A stretch of 41,062 bases of DNA. Source: Pseudomonadota bacterium (GTDB lineage: Bacteria > Pseudomonadota > Gammaproteobacteria > Burkholderiales > Usitatibacteraceae). The position numbers and the translations under genes were made by a program. Under the pieces are notes generated by a model. That model did not search any database. It worked only from the letters and a program-made list of their open reading frames with translations, and was not told the origin of the DNA. The stretch is from assembly GCA_029781595.1 (NCBI GenBank), contig JAKOWJ010000106.1, positions 1 through 41,062 on the forward strand, read 5' to 3'. This document shows positions 9,133 to 19,341 of the stretch, in pieces. Numbering within the stretch: the first letter of the stretch is position 1; every line of letters begins with the position of its first letter.

Positions 9133-10773
9133 CTACATGTCGGGGTAGTTCGGCCCGCCTCCCCCTTCGGGCACGACCCAGTGGATGTTCTGGGTCGGGT
9201 CCTTGATGTCGCACGTCTTGCAGTGCACGCAGTTCTGGGCGTTGATCACCAGCCGCGGATTCTGCCCTTCCGTGACGAACTCGTAAACGCCCGCGGGGCA
9301 GTACCGCGCCTCGGGGCCGGCGTAGCGCGCGAGGTTCACCGCGACGGGCACGGCGGGGTCCTTCAGCGTGAGGTGGGCGGGCTGGTCCTCCTCGTGCGCC
9401 ACGTTGGAGACGAACACCGACGAGAGGCGGTCGAAGGTGAGCGCGCCGTCCGGCTTCGGGTAGTCGATGGGGCGGCACTCGGCCGCGGGGCGCAGCTGCG
9501 CGTGGTCCGGGCCCGGGTGGTGCAGCGTCCAGGGGGCCCGGCCGCCGAAGACGACCTGGTCGATGCCCACCAGGAGGGAGCCGGCCGCCAGGCCCCGCGC
9601 CATGAGGGGCTTGAAGTTGCGCGCGCGGTGCAGCTCGTCGTGCAGCCAGCTCGCCTCGAAGGCCGCGGCGTATTCCGCCACCTCGTCGCGCTCGCGCCCG
9701 GCCGCGAGGGCCTGCACCAGGGCGCCGGCCGCGAGCATGCCGGACTTGAGCGCGGCGTGGCTGCCCTTCACGCGCGCGGCGTTGAGGAAGCCCGCGTCGT
9801 CGCCCACCAGAACGCCCCCGGGGAACGCGAGCTTCGGCAGCGCCTGCAGGCCGCCGGCGTTGATGGCGCGCGCGCCGTAGGCGAGGCGCCGGCCGCCCTC
9901 GAGGAAGCCGCGGTAGGCCGGGTGCGTCTTCAGGCGCTGGAACTCCTCGAAGGGCGAGAGGTAGGGGTTGGCGTAGCCCAGGCCGACCACGAGCCCGACC
10001 GACACGCGGTTGTCCTCCAGGTGGTACATCCACGAGCCGCCGTAGGTGGCGTCGTCCAGGGGCCAGCCGGCGCCGTGGATCACCAGGCCGGGGCGGTGGC
10101 GGGCCGGGTCGATCTCCCAGAGCTCCTTCAGGCCCAGGCCGTAGACGGCGGGGTCGCGCCCCTCGCGCAGCGCGAAGCGCTCCTGGAGGCCCTTGCCCAG
10201 GTGGCCGCGGCAGCCCTCGGCGAACACGGTGTACTTCGCGTGCAGCTCCATCCCGGGCGCGTAGCGCGCGGTGCGCTGGCCGTCGCGGCCGACGCCCGCG
10301 TCGCCCGTGGCCACGCCCATCACGCGCCCGCCCTCGTCGAAGAGCACCTCGGCGGCCGCGAAGCCGGGGTAGATCTCCACGCCCAGGGCCTCGGCCTCGC
10401 GCGCGAGCCAGCGGCAGAGGTTGCCCAGGCTCGCGACGTAGTAGCCGTGGTTGCGGAAGCAGGCGGGCAGCAGCCAGTCCGGCACCTTCGTCGCGCCGCC
10501 CGCCGAGAGGAAGAGGAAGCGGTCCTCGGTCACGGGCTGGGCCAGGGGCGCGCCGCGCTCGCGCCAGTCCGGGAAGAGCTCGGCCAGCGCGCGCGGGTCG
10601 ATCACCGCGCCCGAGAGGATGTGCGCGCCGATCTCCGAGCCCTTCTCGAGCACGCAGACGGATACCTCGAGGCCGCGCTCGGCGGCGAGCTGCCGGGCGC
10701 GGATGGCGGTGGCGAGCCCGGCCGGGCCGCCGCCCACCACGACGAGGTCGTAGGCCATGGATTCACGCGTCAA
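9133..10773 (-). CDS. Electron transfer flavoprotein:ubiquinone oxidoreductase
   Basis: This 546-residue membrane-associated flavoprotein passes electrons from reduced ETF to ubiquinone. The N-terminal FAD-binding motif is VVVGGGPAGLATAIRA, followed by GSEIGAHILSGAVIDPRAL. The C-terminal [4Fe-4S] ligands are in CPAGVYEF and CVHCKTCDIKDPTQNI. Length and motifs match bacterial and mitochondrial ETF-QO. I take the TTG at 10773 as start because GGAGG sits 6 bases upstream; the ATG five codons later (10758) would be 21 bases from it. No ETF alpha or beta gene is in the window. It is divergent from the Fe-S membrane protein at 10855, with 81 bases between the starts. Confidence 0.95.
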   Translation of the reverse strand: MTRESMAYDLVVVGGGPAGLATAIRARQLAAERGLEVSVCVLEKGSEIGAHILSGAVIDPRALAELFPDWRERGAPLAQPVTEDRFLFLSAGGATKVPDWLLPACFRNHGYYVASLGNLCRWLAREAEALGVEIYPGFAAAEVLFDEGGRVMGVATGDAGVGRDGQRTARYAPGMELHAKYTVFAEGCRGHLGKGLQERFALREGRDPAVYGLGLKELWEIDPARHRPGLVIHGAGWPLDDATYGGSWMYHLEDNRVSVGLVVGLGYANPYLSPFEEFQRLKTHPAYRGFLEGGRRLAYGARAINAGGLQALPKLAFPGGVLVGDDAGFLNAARVKGSHAALKSGMLAAGALVQALAAGRERDEVAEYAAAFEASWLHDELHRARNFKPLMARGLAAGSLLVGIDQVVFGGRAPWTLHHPGPDHAQLRPAAECRPIDYPKPDGALTFDRLSSVFVSNVAHEEDQPAHLTLKDPAVPVAVNLARYAGPEARYCPAGVYEFVTEGQNPRLVINAQNCVHCKTCDIKDPTQNIHWVVPEGGGGPNYPDM

Positions 10774-10854
10774 GGCTTGCCTCCGCGGGGCGAATCGCCG
10801 CCGGTTTGATTTCGCTCATGTCAGGGGGCCGGGGGCCACTTCTAATGGCGGACT

Positions 10855-12858
10855 ATGGGACCCTGGGCCATCACGGCGCTCATGATACTGGGCTTCGGCG
10901 GCTTCGCCGCCCTGGCCTGGCGCAAGGTCGCCATCTTCCGGGCCCTGCAGCCGGAGGTGCGCTGGGACCGGCCGCTCGCGCGGCTGCGGCGCGTGGCGGT
11001 GATGGGCCTCGGACAGTCGCGCATGGTGGCCGGCGAGTGGCGCCCGGGGATCATGCACGCGGCCATCTTCCTGGGCTTCTGCGCGCTGCTCGTGCGCAAG
11101 CTGCACCTCATCGTCATCGGCTACGACGCGACCGCCGTGATCCCCGGCGCCGCGGGCGCGGCCTACGCGGCCTTCAAGGACTTCGTCGAGGTGGCCGTCC
11201 TCGCGGCCGTGGGCTACGCCTTCTGGCGCCGCTTCGTGGTGAAGCCCCGGCGCCTGGAGCCCAACCGCGAGGCGGTGCTCATCCTCTCGCTCATCGTGGT
11301 CATCGTGGTCTCCGACTTCGCGTTCGACGCGCTGCGCTTCGTGGCCTTCGCGGGCGAGCCCGGCATCGCGCACGAGCGGCGGTTCGCGCCCGTGGGCTCG
11401 GCGCTGGCGGCGGCCTTCGCGGGGCTGTCCCCGGGCGCGCTCGCCGCGGCGATGCAGGCCTCGTACTGGCTGCAGATGGTCACCGTGTTCTCGTTCCTGG
11501 TGATCCTGCCGCTCGGGGAGCACTTCCACATCGTGACGGCCCTGCCCGCGCTGTTCCTCGCGCGCGAGACGCCCGTGAACCGCGTGCCGGCCGTGGACCT
11601 CGAGGCGATCATGGCCGACGACGCCGGCGAGGACATGAAGGTGGGCGTGCGCACCGCCGCGGACCTCACGTGGAAGGAGGCGTTCGACCCCTTCACCTGC
11701 ACGGAGTGCGGGCGCTGCAAGGACTCGTGCCCGACCTTCCTCACGGGCAAGCCCCTCGCCATGAAGTGGGTGAACGACGCGCTCAAGCATCACCTGCTCG
11801 CCCGGCGCGGGGAGATCGTCGCGGGAAAGGCGCAGGACCTGCCGCCGCTGGTGGGCGAGGTGATCGGCGAGGAGACGCTGTGGGCCTGCACGACCTGCGG
11901 CTATTGCGAGCGCGCCTGCCCCATCGGCCTGGAGCACCTGGGCCGCTTCTACCGGCTGCGCCAGCACCGGGTGATGATGGAAGGCGCCTTCCCGGCCGAG
12001 CTCAAGGCCGTCTTCGACGCCTACGAGAGCCAGTCCAACCCCTGGGGGCTGCCCGCGGACACGCGCGGCGAGTGGGCGCGCGGGCTGGACGTGCCGCTGC
12101 TCGAGAGCGCGGCGCAGGCGAAGGACCTCGACTGGCTCTTCTACGTGGGCTCGGCGCAGTCCTTCGACGCGCGCGCGCAGAAGACGGCGCGGGCCTTCGT
12201 GCGCATCCTGCGCGCGGCGGGCGTGCGCTTCGCGATCCTGGGGCCGCGCGAGGGCTCGACGGGCGAGTGCGTGCGCCGCGCGGGCAACGAGATGCTCTTC
12301 CAGTCGCTCGCGCAGCCGCTCGTCGAGACGCTCAACGGCCTGGGCGTGGCGCGCATCGTCACCTGCGACCCGCACGCGTTCAACGCGCTGAAGAACGAGT
12401 ATCCCGAGTTCGGCGGCCGCTGGGAGGTGCTGCACCACACGCAGCTCATCGACCGGCTCATCGCCGAGGGGCGCCTCGCGCCGCGGCGCGCCTTCGCGGG
12501 CGTGGCCTACCACGAGCCCTGCTACCTCGCGCGGCACAACGGCGAGTACGAGGCGCCGCGGCGCGTGCTGGCCGCCGTCTCGACCGACGCGCCGCCGGAG
12601 ATCGCCCCGTGCCGCGACAAGGCCGTGTGCTGCGGCGCGGGCGGCGCGCGCATGTGGATGGAGGAGCGCACCGGCACGCGCATCAACGTGCTGCGCGCCG
12701 GCCAGGCGCTCGAGGCGCGGCCGCAGGTCATCGCCACCGCGTGCCCGTACTGCGCCATCATGCTGCGCGACGGCGTGGCCGAGCTGGGCCGCGGCGACGA
12801 GGTGCCCGTTCGCGACCTCGCGGAGCTGGTGGCCGAGGCGCTGCCCGATCCTGCCTGA
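10855..12858 (+). CDS. Membrane Fe-S oxidoreductase, ETF:menaquinone oxidoreductase / HdrD-like
   Basis: This 667-residue protein has an N-terminal membrane domain of about six helices (residues 1-235). Histidines in GIMHAAIFLGF and GEHFHIV resemble the heme-b NarI-like subunit. A ferredoxin domain follows with ligands C282/C285/C288/C292 and C345/C348/C351/C355. Two CCG (heterodisulfide-reductase) domains complete it, seen best in YHEPCYLARHNGEY and CCGAGGARMWMEE. This single-chain layout is that described for ETF:(mena)quinone oxidoreductases and related HdrD-like proteins. The neighbours (ETF-QO, acyl-CoA racemase, thioesterase) fit acyl-CoA oxidation. The electron donor and quinone are inferred; it could alternatively be a DgcB-like or lactate-type oxidoreductase. 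Confidence 0.85.
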   Translation: MGPWAITALMILGFGGFAALAWRKVAIFRALQPEVRWDRPLARLRRVAVMGLGQSRMVAGEWRPGIMHAAIFLGFCALLVRKLHLIVIGYDATAVIPGAAGAAYAAFKDFVEVAVLAAVGYAFWRRFVVKPRRLEPNREAVLILSLIVVIVVSDFAFDALRFVAFAGEPGIAHERRFAPVGSALAAAFAGLSPGALAAAMQASYWLQMVTVFSFLVILPLGEHFHIVTALPALFLARETPVNRVPAVDLEAIMADDAGEDMKVGVRTAADLTWKEAFDPFTCTECGRCKDSCPTFLTGKPLAMKWVNDALKHHLLARRGEIVAGKAQDLPPLVGEVIGEETLWACTTCGYCERACPIGLEHLGRFYRLRQHRVMMEGAFPAELKAVFDAYESQSNPWGLPADTRGEWARGLDVPLLESAAQAKDLDWLFYVGSAQSFDARAQKTARAFVRILRAAGVRFAILGPREGSTGECVRRAGNEMLFQSLAQPLVETLNGLGVARIVTCDPHAFNALKNEYPEFGGRWEVLHHTQLIDRLIAEGRLAPRRAFAGVAYHEPCYLARHNGEYEAPRRVLAAVSTDAPPEIAPCRDKAVCCGAGGARMWMEERTGTRINVLRAGQALEARPQVIATACPYCAIMLRDGVAELGRGDEVPVRDLAELVAEALPDPA

Positions 12859-12914
12859 GGGCGCGGCCGCGCGCCGTGGTATTTTCGGGCGACACCCCCC
12901 GAGGAGCCCGTCCC

Positions 12915-14039
12915 TTGCTTCCCCTGCAGGACATCCGCGTGCTGGACTTCAGCACGCTGCTGCCCGGCCCGCTCGCGAGCCTGTTGCTCGCCGAGGCCGG
13001 CGCGGAGGTGATCAAGGTGGAGCGGCCGGGCACGGGCGAGGACATGCGGGCCTATCCCCCGCTCGTGGACGGCGAGGCCGCGGGCTTCGCGCTCCTGAAC
13101 CGCGGCAAGCGCGCCGTGGCGATCGACCTGCGCGCGCCGGGCGCGGCGGAGCGGCTGCTTCGGCTCGCGCCCACGGTGGACGTGGTCCTGGAGCAGTTCC
13201 GGCCCGGCGTGATGGACCGCCTGGGGCTGGGCGCGGCGGCGTGGCGCGCCGCCAACCCGCGCATCGTCTACTGCGCCATCACCGGCTACGGCCAGCGCGG
13301 ACCGCGCGCCGCCGAGGCGGGGCACGACCTCAATTTCGCGGCGGCCACGGGACTGCTCGCGCAGGGCACCGACGCCTCCGGCTCGCCGGTGGTGCCCGGG
13401 GCCCTGGTGGGCGACGTGGCCGGCGGCGCCTGGCCCGCGGTGATGAACATCCTGCTCGCGCTGCGCCGGCGCGACCGCACCGGCGAGGGCTGCGTGCTGG
13501 ACGTGGCGATGGCCGAGAACCTCTTCGCGTTCCAGTTCCTCGGGCTCGCCCAGGGCCTGGCGGCCGGGCGCTGGCCGGGCTCCGGAGGCGGGCTACTCAC
13601 GGGGGGCTCGCCGCGCTACCGCGTGTACCGCACGGCCGACGGGCGCTTCCTCGCGGTGGCGGCGCTGGAGGACAAGTTCTGGGAGGCGTTCTGCGGGATC
13701 GCCGGCGTGCCGGACGCGGCCCGCGACGACTCGCGCGACCCCGCCGCCACGGGCGAAGCGGTGGCGCGCTGCGTGGCCGCGCACGACGCCGCGTGGTGGG
13801 AGGCGGCGCTCGCCGGGCGCGACGCCTGCTGCACCGTGGTGCGCAGCCTCGAGGAGGCCGTGGCCGATCCGCACTTCGCCGCGCGCGGCCTCTTCGCGCG
13901 GCGGGTGGGCCTCGCCGCCGGGGCCATCCCCGCGCTGCCCGTCCCGCTCGATCCGGCGCTGCGCCGGGACGAAGGCCGCCGCGACGCGCCTCGCGTCGGC
14001 GCGGACAACGAGGCGATAATCGGGCCCTTTCCCGACTGA
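12915..14039 (+). CDS. CaiB/BaiF family, alpha-methylacyl-CoA racemase-like
   Basis: The product is 374 residues from a TTG start chosen because GAGGAG lies 8 bases upstream; the frame stays open much further but only as an antisense or shifted shadow. It belongs to the family III CoA-transferase fold (VLDFSTLLPGPLASLLLAEAGAEVIKVERPG). The three residues used by the racemase branch appear conserved: His137 in GHDLNFAA, Asp167 in LVGDVAGG and Glu252 in AALEDKFW. That pattern and the short length argue for an alpha-methylacyl-CoA racemase rather than a true CoA-transferase. Racemisation of branched 2-methylacyl-CoA esters would feed the flanking acyl-CoA oxidation genes. The assignment of residues is by eye. 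Confidence 0.85.
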   Translation: MLPLQDIRVLDFSTLLPGPLASLLLAEAGAEVIKVERPGTGEDMRAYPPLVDGEAAGFALLNRGKRAVAIDLRAPGAAERLLRLAPTVDVVLEQFRPGVMDRLGLGAAAWRAANPRIVYCAITGYGQRGPRAAEAGHDLNFAAATGLLAQGTDASGSPVVPGALVGDVAGGAWPAVMNILLALRRRDRTGEGCVLDVAMAENLFAFQFLGLAQGLAAGRWPGSGGGLLTGGSPRYRVYRTADGRFLAVAALEDKFWEAFCGIAGVPDAARDDSRDPAATGEAVARCVAAHDAAWWEAALAGRDACCTVVRSLEEAVADPHFAARGLFARRVGLAAGAIPALPVPLDPALRRDEGRRDAPRVGADNEAIIGPFPD

Positions 14040-14064
14040 GGCGGCGCCGCCCGCCCGCCGTGCC

Positions 14065-14481
14065 ATGACCGACCAGCCCCGCATCCTGCACCGCCTGCGC
14101 CTCCAGGTCCGCTGGGGCGACATGGACGCGCTGGGCCACGTGAACAATGCCGAGTACCTGCGCTACTTCGAGCAGTCGCGCGTGGAGTGGCTCGCGGGCC
14201 TGGGCTACCGCACGGACGGCGAGGGCGCCGGCCCCATCCTCGCCAAGGCCACCGTCACCTACCTCAAGCCCGTGGTCTACCCCAACGAGGTGGAGGTGCG
14301 CCTGTGGTGCGCGCGCCTGGGCCGCACCAGCTTCACGCTGGGCTCGGACATCGTGAACGGGCGCGACGCCACCGAGCGCTTCACCGAGGGCGAGTTCGTC
14401 ACCGTGTGGGTGGACTACGCGGCGGCGAAGTCCGTGCCGGTGCCCGCGCGGCTGCGCCAGGCGCTCGGGGAGGCCGCGTGA
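14065..14481 (+). CDS. Hotdog-fold acyl-CoA thioesterase (4HBT/YbgC family)
   Basis: This 138-residue single hotdog domain has the family signature VRWGDMDALGHVNNAEYLRYFEQ near residue 12-34, with the catalytic Asp in GDMDALGHVNN. It hydrolyses acyl-CoA thioesters, though the acyl chain cannot be read from sequence. It starts 26 bases after the racemase-like gene and its stop overlaps the next gene's GTG start by four bases (GTGA). It is probably the third gene of the 10855-14864 transcript. No convincing ribosome binding site is visible, so translation may depend on the upstream gene. Confidence 0.88.
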   Translation: MTDQPRILHRLRLQVRWGDMDALGHVNNAEYLRYFEQSRVEWLAGLGYRTDGEGAGPILAKATVTYLKPVVYPNEVEVRLWCARLGRTSFTLGSDIVNGRDATERFTEGEFVTVWVDYAAAKSVPVPARLRQALGEAA

Positions 14482-14864
14482 ACCCGGTGGCGGGGGGATT
14501 CGTCGCGGTGGGCCTGGGCGCGGCCTGCGGCGCGTGGCTGCGCTGGTCGCTGGGCGCCTGGCTCAACCCGCGCTTCGCCTCGCTTCCGCTGGGCACGCTC
14601 CTGGCCAACCTGCTGGGGGGCTACCTCGTGGGCCTCGCGCTCGCGTGGTTCACGGACCGGCCCGAGCTCGCGCCCGAGTGGCGCCTCTTCGTGGTCACGG
14701 GGTTCCTGGGCGCGCTCACCACGTTCTCGACGTTCTCCGCCGAGTCCGTGTCGATGATGACGCGCGGCGACTTCGGCTGGGCGGCGCTGCACGCGGGCGT
14801 GCACCTCGCGGGCTCGCTCGCGCTCACCGCCCTGGGCATCGCCACCTACCGCGCGCTCGCCTAG
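14478..14864 (+). CDS. crcB: Fluoride channel CrcB/Fluc
   Basis: The 128-residue membrane protein has four hydrophobic segments. The Fluc hallmarks are GAACGAWLRWSLG in the first helix region, LPLGTLLANLLGGYLVG in the second, and GFLGALTTFSTFSAESVSMM in the third, which contains the conserved TTFSTF fluoride-track segment. It forms antiparallel dimers that release fluoride from the cytoplasm. The GTG start overlaps the thioesterase stop, so no room exists for a fluoride riboswitch directly ahead of it and I see none. Its stop codon shares the palindrome CTAG with the stop of nnr on the other strand. Confidence 0.92.
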   Translation: MNPVAGGFVAVGLGAACGAWLRWSLGAWLNPRFASLPLGTLLANLLGGYLVGLALAWFTDRPELAPEWRLFVVTGFLGALTTFSTFSAESVSMMTRGDFGWAALHAGVHLAGSLALTALGIATYRALA

Positions 14865-16362
14865 GCCGGCGCGCTCCAGCGCGAGAGCACGGCGCGCGCC
14901 TCGAGCGCCACCTCGCCCGCCGTGAGGCCGGCCGGCCCGATGCCGCGGGCCACCAGCGCGTCGGCCGCGGCCCCGTGAAGGCACACCGCCAGGCGCAGCG
15001 CCGCGGGCGCGGCGAGGCCCTGGCAGAGCAGCGCCCCGACCAGGCCCGCCAGCACGTCGCCCGTGCCGCCGCTCGCGAGGCCGGGGTTTCCCGTCGCGTT
15101 GACGGCCCAGGTGCCGTCCGGGCTCGCGCAGACGCTGCCGGCGCCCTTGAGCACCACTTCGGCGCGCAGCTCCCGCGCCAGCGTCGTCGCGGCGGCCAGG
15201 CGGTCGGCCTGCACCTCGGCGGTCGTGGACCGCAGCAGGCGCGCGGCCTCGGCCGGGTGCGGCGTGAGGATCGTCGGCGCCCGCTCGCGCCGCGCCACCG
15301 CCTCGCGCAGCGCCTCGAAGGTGGCCACGGCGTTGAGCGCGTCGGCGTCCAGCACGATCGGCTTGGGCAGCGACAGGAGCGAGGGCAGCAGCGTGCGCTC
15401 GAACGGCGAGATCGAGGTGGCGCTGGGCGAATGGCCCGCGCCGGGGCCGACGACCAGCACGTCGGCGGCGATCGTGTCGTCGAGGGCGCGGAACATGAGC
15501 TCGGGATAGGCCGGGTCGTACGCGGGGGGCTCGGGCGCGAGGAGCCCGACGGACACCTTGCCGGCGCCGGCGAGCAGTCCCGCGCGCGCGGCGAGGATGG
15601 CCGCGCCGGTCATGCCGCGGCCGCCGCCCACGAGGCCCAGCGTGCCGAAGCTGCCCTTGTGCGTGTTGCGCCGTCGCGGGGCGAGCACGCCGCGCATCGC
15701 CTCGGGCACGAGCAACGCGCCCGGGCGACCGGCCAGCAGGGCGGGGTCCAGCCCCAGGTCGTCGACGACGATCGTGCCCGTGTGGTCGAGGGCGTCGCCC
15801 GTGTGCAGGCCCGCCTTGCGCGCGATGAAGGTGAGGGTGGTCGTGGCGCGCACGGCCGCGCCCAGCACGGTGCCCGTGTCGCTCGAGAGGCCGCTGGGGA
15901 GGTCGATGGCGAGCACGGGCGACCCGCAGCCGTTGATGCGGGCGACGAGCGCGGCCAGTTCGCCCGTCACGGGGCGGGCGAGCCCGATGCCCAGCAGCCC
16001 GTCGACGACGAGCGCGGGCCGCGGGCCGTCCGGCCACCGGTTCGTCACCTTGCCGCCCGCGGCGAGGTAGGCGGCCCGGGCCGCCTTCGCCTCGGGGGCC
16101 CTGGGCGGCGTGCCGGCCGCGTCCAGGACCGTGACGCGGTGGAACCCGGCCTGCAGGTGCGCCGCCGCCACCCACGCGTCGCCGCCGTTGTTGCCGGGGC
16201 CGGCCACCACCAGCACGCCGCCGGCGCCGTCGCCGGCCAGGTCCCGGGCCAGCTCCGCGGCGGCGCGCCCGGCGCGCTGCATGAGCGAGGGGCCGGAAAG
16301 GGCACGCGCGGCCTGCTCCTCGACCTCCCGGATCTCCCGCGTCGTGAGCAGGGGCGGGGTGT

Positions 16363-16366
<4 letters not shown>
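14861..16366 (-). CDS. nnr: Bifunctional NAD(P)HX epimerase/dehydratase
   Basis: This 501-residue two-domain repair enzyme fixes hydrated NADH and NADPH. The N-terminal YjeF_N epimerase domain (about 1-210) has [16 protein letters not shown] and [13 protein letters not shown]. The C-terminal ribokinase-like dehydratase domain (about 225-495) has [24 protein letters not shown] and [15 protein letters not shown]. The GTG start at 16366 overlaps the nadB stop by four bases. It therefore follows L-aspartate oxidase in one transcript, joining NAD synthesis and NAD(P)H repair. Length and domain order are those of full-length bacterial Nnr. Confidence 0.95.
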
Positions 16367-17949
<1,583 letters not shown>

Positions 17950-17988
17950 GGAAGGGTTCCGGGAGGGTGGCGCCTGCCCCGCGGCGCC

Positions 17989-18016
17989 GGAACTAATCGC
18001 CCGGCTGGCAGTCTCT
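17989..18016 (+). promoter_or_regulatory. Candidate sigma-E autoregulatory promoter of rpoE
   Basis: GGAACTA (17989-17995), 16 bases, then TCTCT (18012-18016) resembles the RpoE consensus GGAACTT-N16-TCTGA, with 6 of 7 matches in the -35 box and TCT in the -10 box. It reads toward rpoE, with a predicted leader of about 150 bases. Autoregulation of rpoE is well known in E. coli; here it is inferred from motif and position only. Confidence 0.45.
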
Positions 18017-18067
18017 TGGCCATAGTCGCGGCAATGCACACGGCAAGGTGATGAAAAACCTGACGTT

Positions 18068-18073
18068 TATAAT
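18068..18073 (+). promoter_or_regulatory. Candidate sigma-70 -10 box upstream of rpoE
   Basis: A perfect TATAAT in the AT-richest stretch between nadB and rpoE lies 97 bases ahead of the rpoE start. No good -35 hexamer is found 16-18 bases upstream, so it may be weak or activator-dependent. It could serve as a housekeeping promoter beside the sigma-E-type one. Confidence 0.35.
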
Positions 18074-18170
18074 ACCGCAGGAAACCGGCAAACCCTTCGT
18101 CGCCCCCGCCTCGGCTGGCGCGGCGCCCGGGATGCTTGCCGGCACGACGGGACATCCCAGCCAGGGACGC

Positions 18171-18770
18171 ATGAGCGACAGGGAAATCGACCAGCAGCTG
18201 GTCGAGCGGGCGCAGCGGGGCGAGAAGCGGGCCTTCGAGCTGCTGGTCATCAAGTACCAGCGCAAGCTCGAGCGGCTGCTCTCGCGCATCATCCGCGACC
18301 CCGGCGAGATCGAGGACGTGGCCCAGGAGGCGTTCGTCAAGGCCTACCGGGCGCTGCCCAATTTCCGCGGCGACAGCGCGTTCTACACCTGGCTCTACCG
18401 CATCGGCATCAACACGGCGAAGAACTACCTCATCGCCCAGGGCCGGCGCGCGCCCACCTCCACCGAGTTCGACAGCGAGGAGGCCGAGGGCTTCGAGGAC
18501 GCGGCGGGCCTGCGCGACATCAACACGCCCGAGGCCGTGCTGATGTCCAAGCAGATCGGCAAGACGGTCAACGACGCGATCGACGCGCTGCCGGAGGAGC
18601 TGCGCACGGCGATCACGCTGCGCGAGATCGACGGCCTGTCCTACGAGGAGATCGCGAGGATCATGGATTGCCCGATCGGCACCGTCCGGTCGCGCATCTT
18701 CCGGGCCCGCGAGGCGGTGGCCGAGCGCCTGCGCCCGCAGCTCGGGACGACGAAGGACCAAAGATGGTAA
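18171..18770 (+). CDS. rpoE: ECF sigma factor RpoE/AlgU
   Basis: This 199-residue group IV sigma factor directs envelope-stress genes. Region 2 is at about 15-85 (ELLVIKYQRKLERLLSRII, DVAQEAFVKAYRALPNF, FYTWLYRIGINTAKNYL). Region 4 is at about 130-185 (LPEELRTAITLREIDGLSYE then IARIMDCPIGTVRSRIFRAR). I chose the ATG at 18171, preceded by AGGGA, because the product then has the normal family length. The 41 extra in-frame residues upstream are low-similarity leader. The anti-sigma genes rseA and rseB follow, so activity is controlled by regulated proteolysis of RseA. This is a classic sigma-E cassette. Confidence 0.96.
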   Translation: MSDREIDQQLVERAQRGEKRAFELLVIKYQRKLERLLSRIIRDPGEIEDVAQEAFVKAYRALPNFRGDSAFYTWLYRIGINTAKNYLIAQGRRAPTSTEFDSEEAEGFEDAAGLRDINTPEAVLMSKQIGKTVNDAIDALPEELRTAITLREIDGLSYEEIARIMDCPIGTVRSRIFRAREAVAERLRPQLGTTKDQRW

Positions 18771-18846
18771 TAACACGCAGCAGGGCGGCAAACTCCCCGG
18801 GGCCGAAGGCCGACGACGGCCGCCCGGGACAAATTGGGGCTGGATC

Positions 18847-19341
18847 ATGACGCAGGAACTCTCTTCCCTGATGGACGGCGAGCTGGAGTCGCGCGAGGCC
18901 GATCGGGTGATCGGCCGCTGTTGCGGCGACGAGTCGCTGAAGCAGACGTGGCGGGCCTACCACCTCATCGGCGAGGCGTTGCGCGGCGAGCGGCCGTGCG
19001 CGTCCGCCTCGACGCGGCGCATCATGGCCGCGCTCGACCGCGAGCCCACGGTGCTCGCGCCGCGGCGGCGCGCCGTCGCGAGCGCCGGGCGCATCGCCTT
19101 CGCGGCGGCCGCCTCGGTGGCCACCGTGGCGGTGGTGGGCTGGATCGGCGTGCAGGACCGCGCCGCCACCCCCGCGCCGGTGGTGGCGGCCACGGCCCCG
19201 GCCCGGCCGGCCGCCCAGCCGGTGGTGGCCGAGAACGTGGTGCCGCTCAAGAACGTGAACGAATACCTCGTGGTGCACACCCAGGTGCCCAACGCGGAGT
19301 TCTACACGACGGTCGCGGACCGCGCGGCCGTCGGCCGATGA
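18847..19341 (+). CDS. rseA: Anti-sigma-E factor RseA/MucA family
   Basis: This 164-residue single-pass inner-membrane protein has the RseA N-domain at about 1-70: LSSLMDGELESREADRVI, then WRAYHLIGEALRGE. The conserved DGEL and W-x-Y-H-x-IG pattern is the part that clamps sigma-E. The membrane helix is at about 82-100 (IAFAAAASVATVAVVGWI) and the rest is a periplasmic Ala/Pro-rich segment ending in NVNEYLVVHTQVPN. It starts 76 bases after rpoE, and its stop overlaps rseB by four bases (ATGA). That coupling suggests matched synthesis of the two anti-sigma components. Confidence 0.92.
   Translation: MTQELSSLMDGELESREADRVIGRCCGDESLKQTWRAYHLIGEALRGERPCASASTRRIMAALDREPTVLAPRRRAVASAGRIAFAAAASVATVAVVGWIGVQDRAATPAPVVAATAPARPAAQPVVAENVVPLKNVNEYLVVHTQVPNAEFYTTVADRAAVGR

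Noticed and set aside
10816-12537. 573-codon minus-strand frame antisense to the Fe-S membrane protein
   Set aside because: No motifs and biased composition; the plus strand carries two ferredoxin motifs and CCG domains.
12873-12914. Upstream GTG start for the racemase-like gene
   Set aside because: The GAGGAG site at 12901-12906 is correctly spaced for TTG 12915, and the family N-terminus begins there.
14440-14480. Fluoride riboswitch ahead of crcB
   Set aside because: crcB starts inside the thioesterase stop and the preceding bases are coding; no riboswitch fold was seen.
18048-18170. N-terminal extension of RpoE by 41 residues
   Set aside because: It covers the TATAAT-containing leader, and the ATG at 18171 with AGGGA yields the family length.
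18771-18846. Small gene between rpoE and rseA
   Set aside because: The 76-base gap holds only GC-rich inverted segments (GGCCG-ACGA-CGGCC); no credible start with ribosome binding site.
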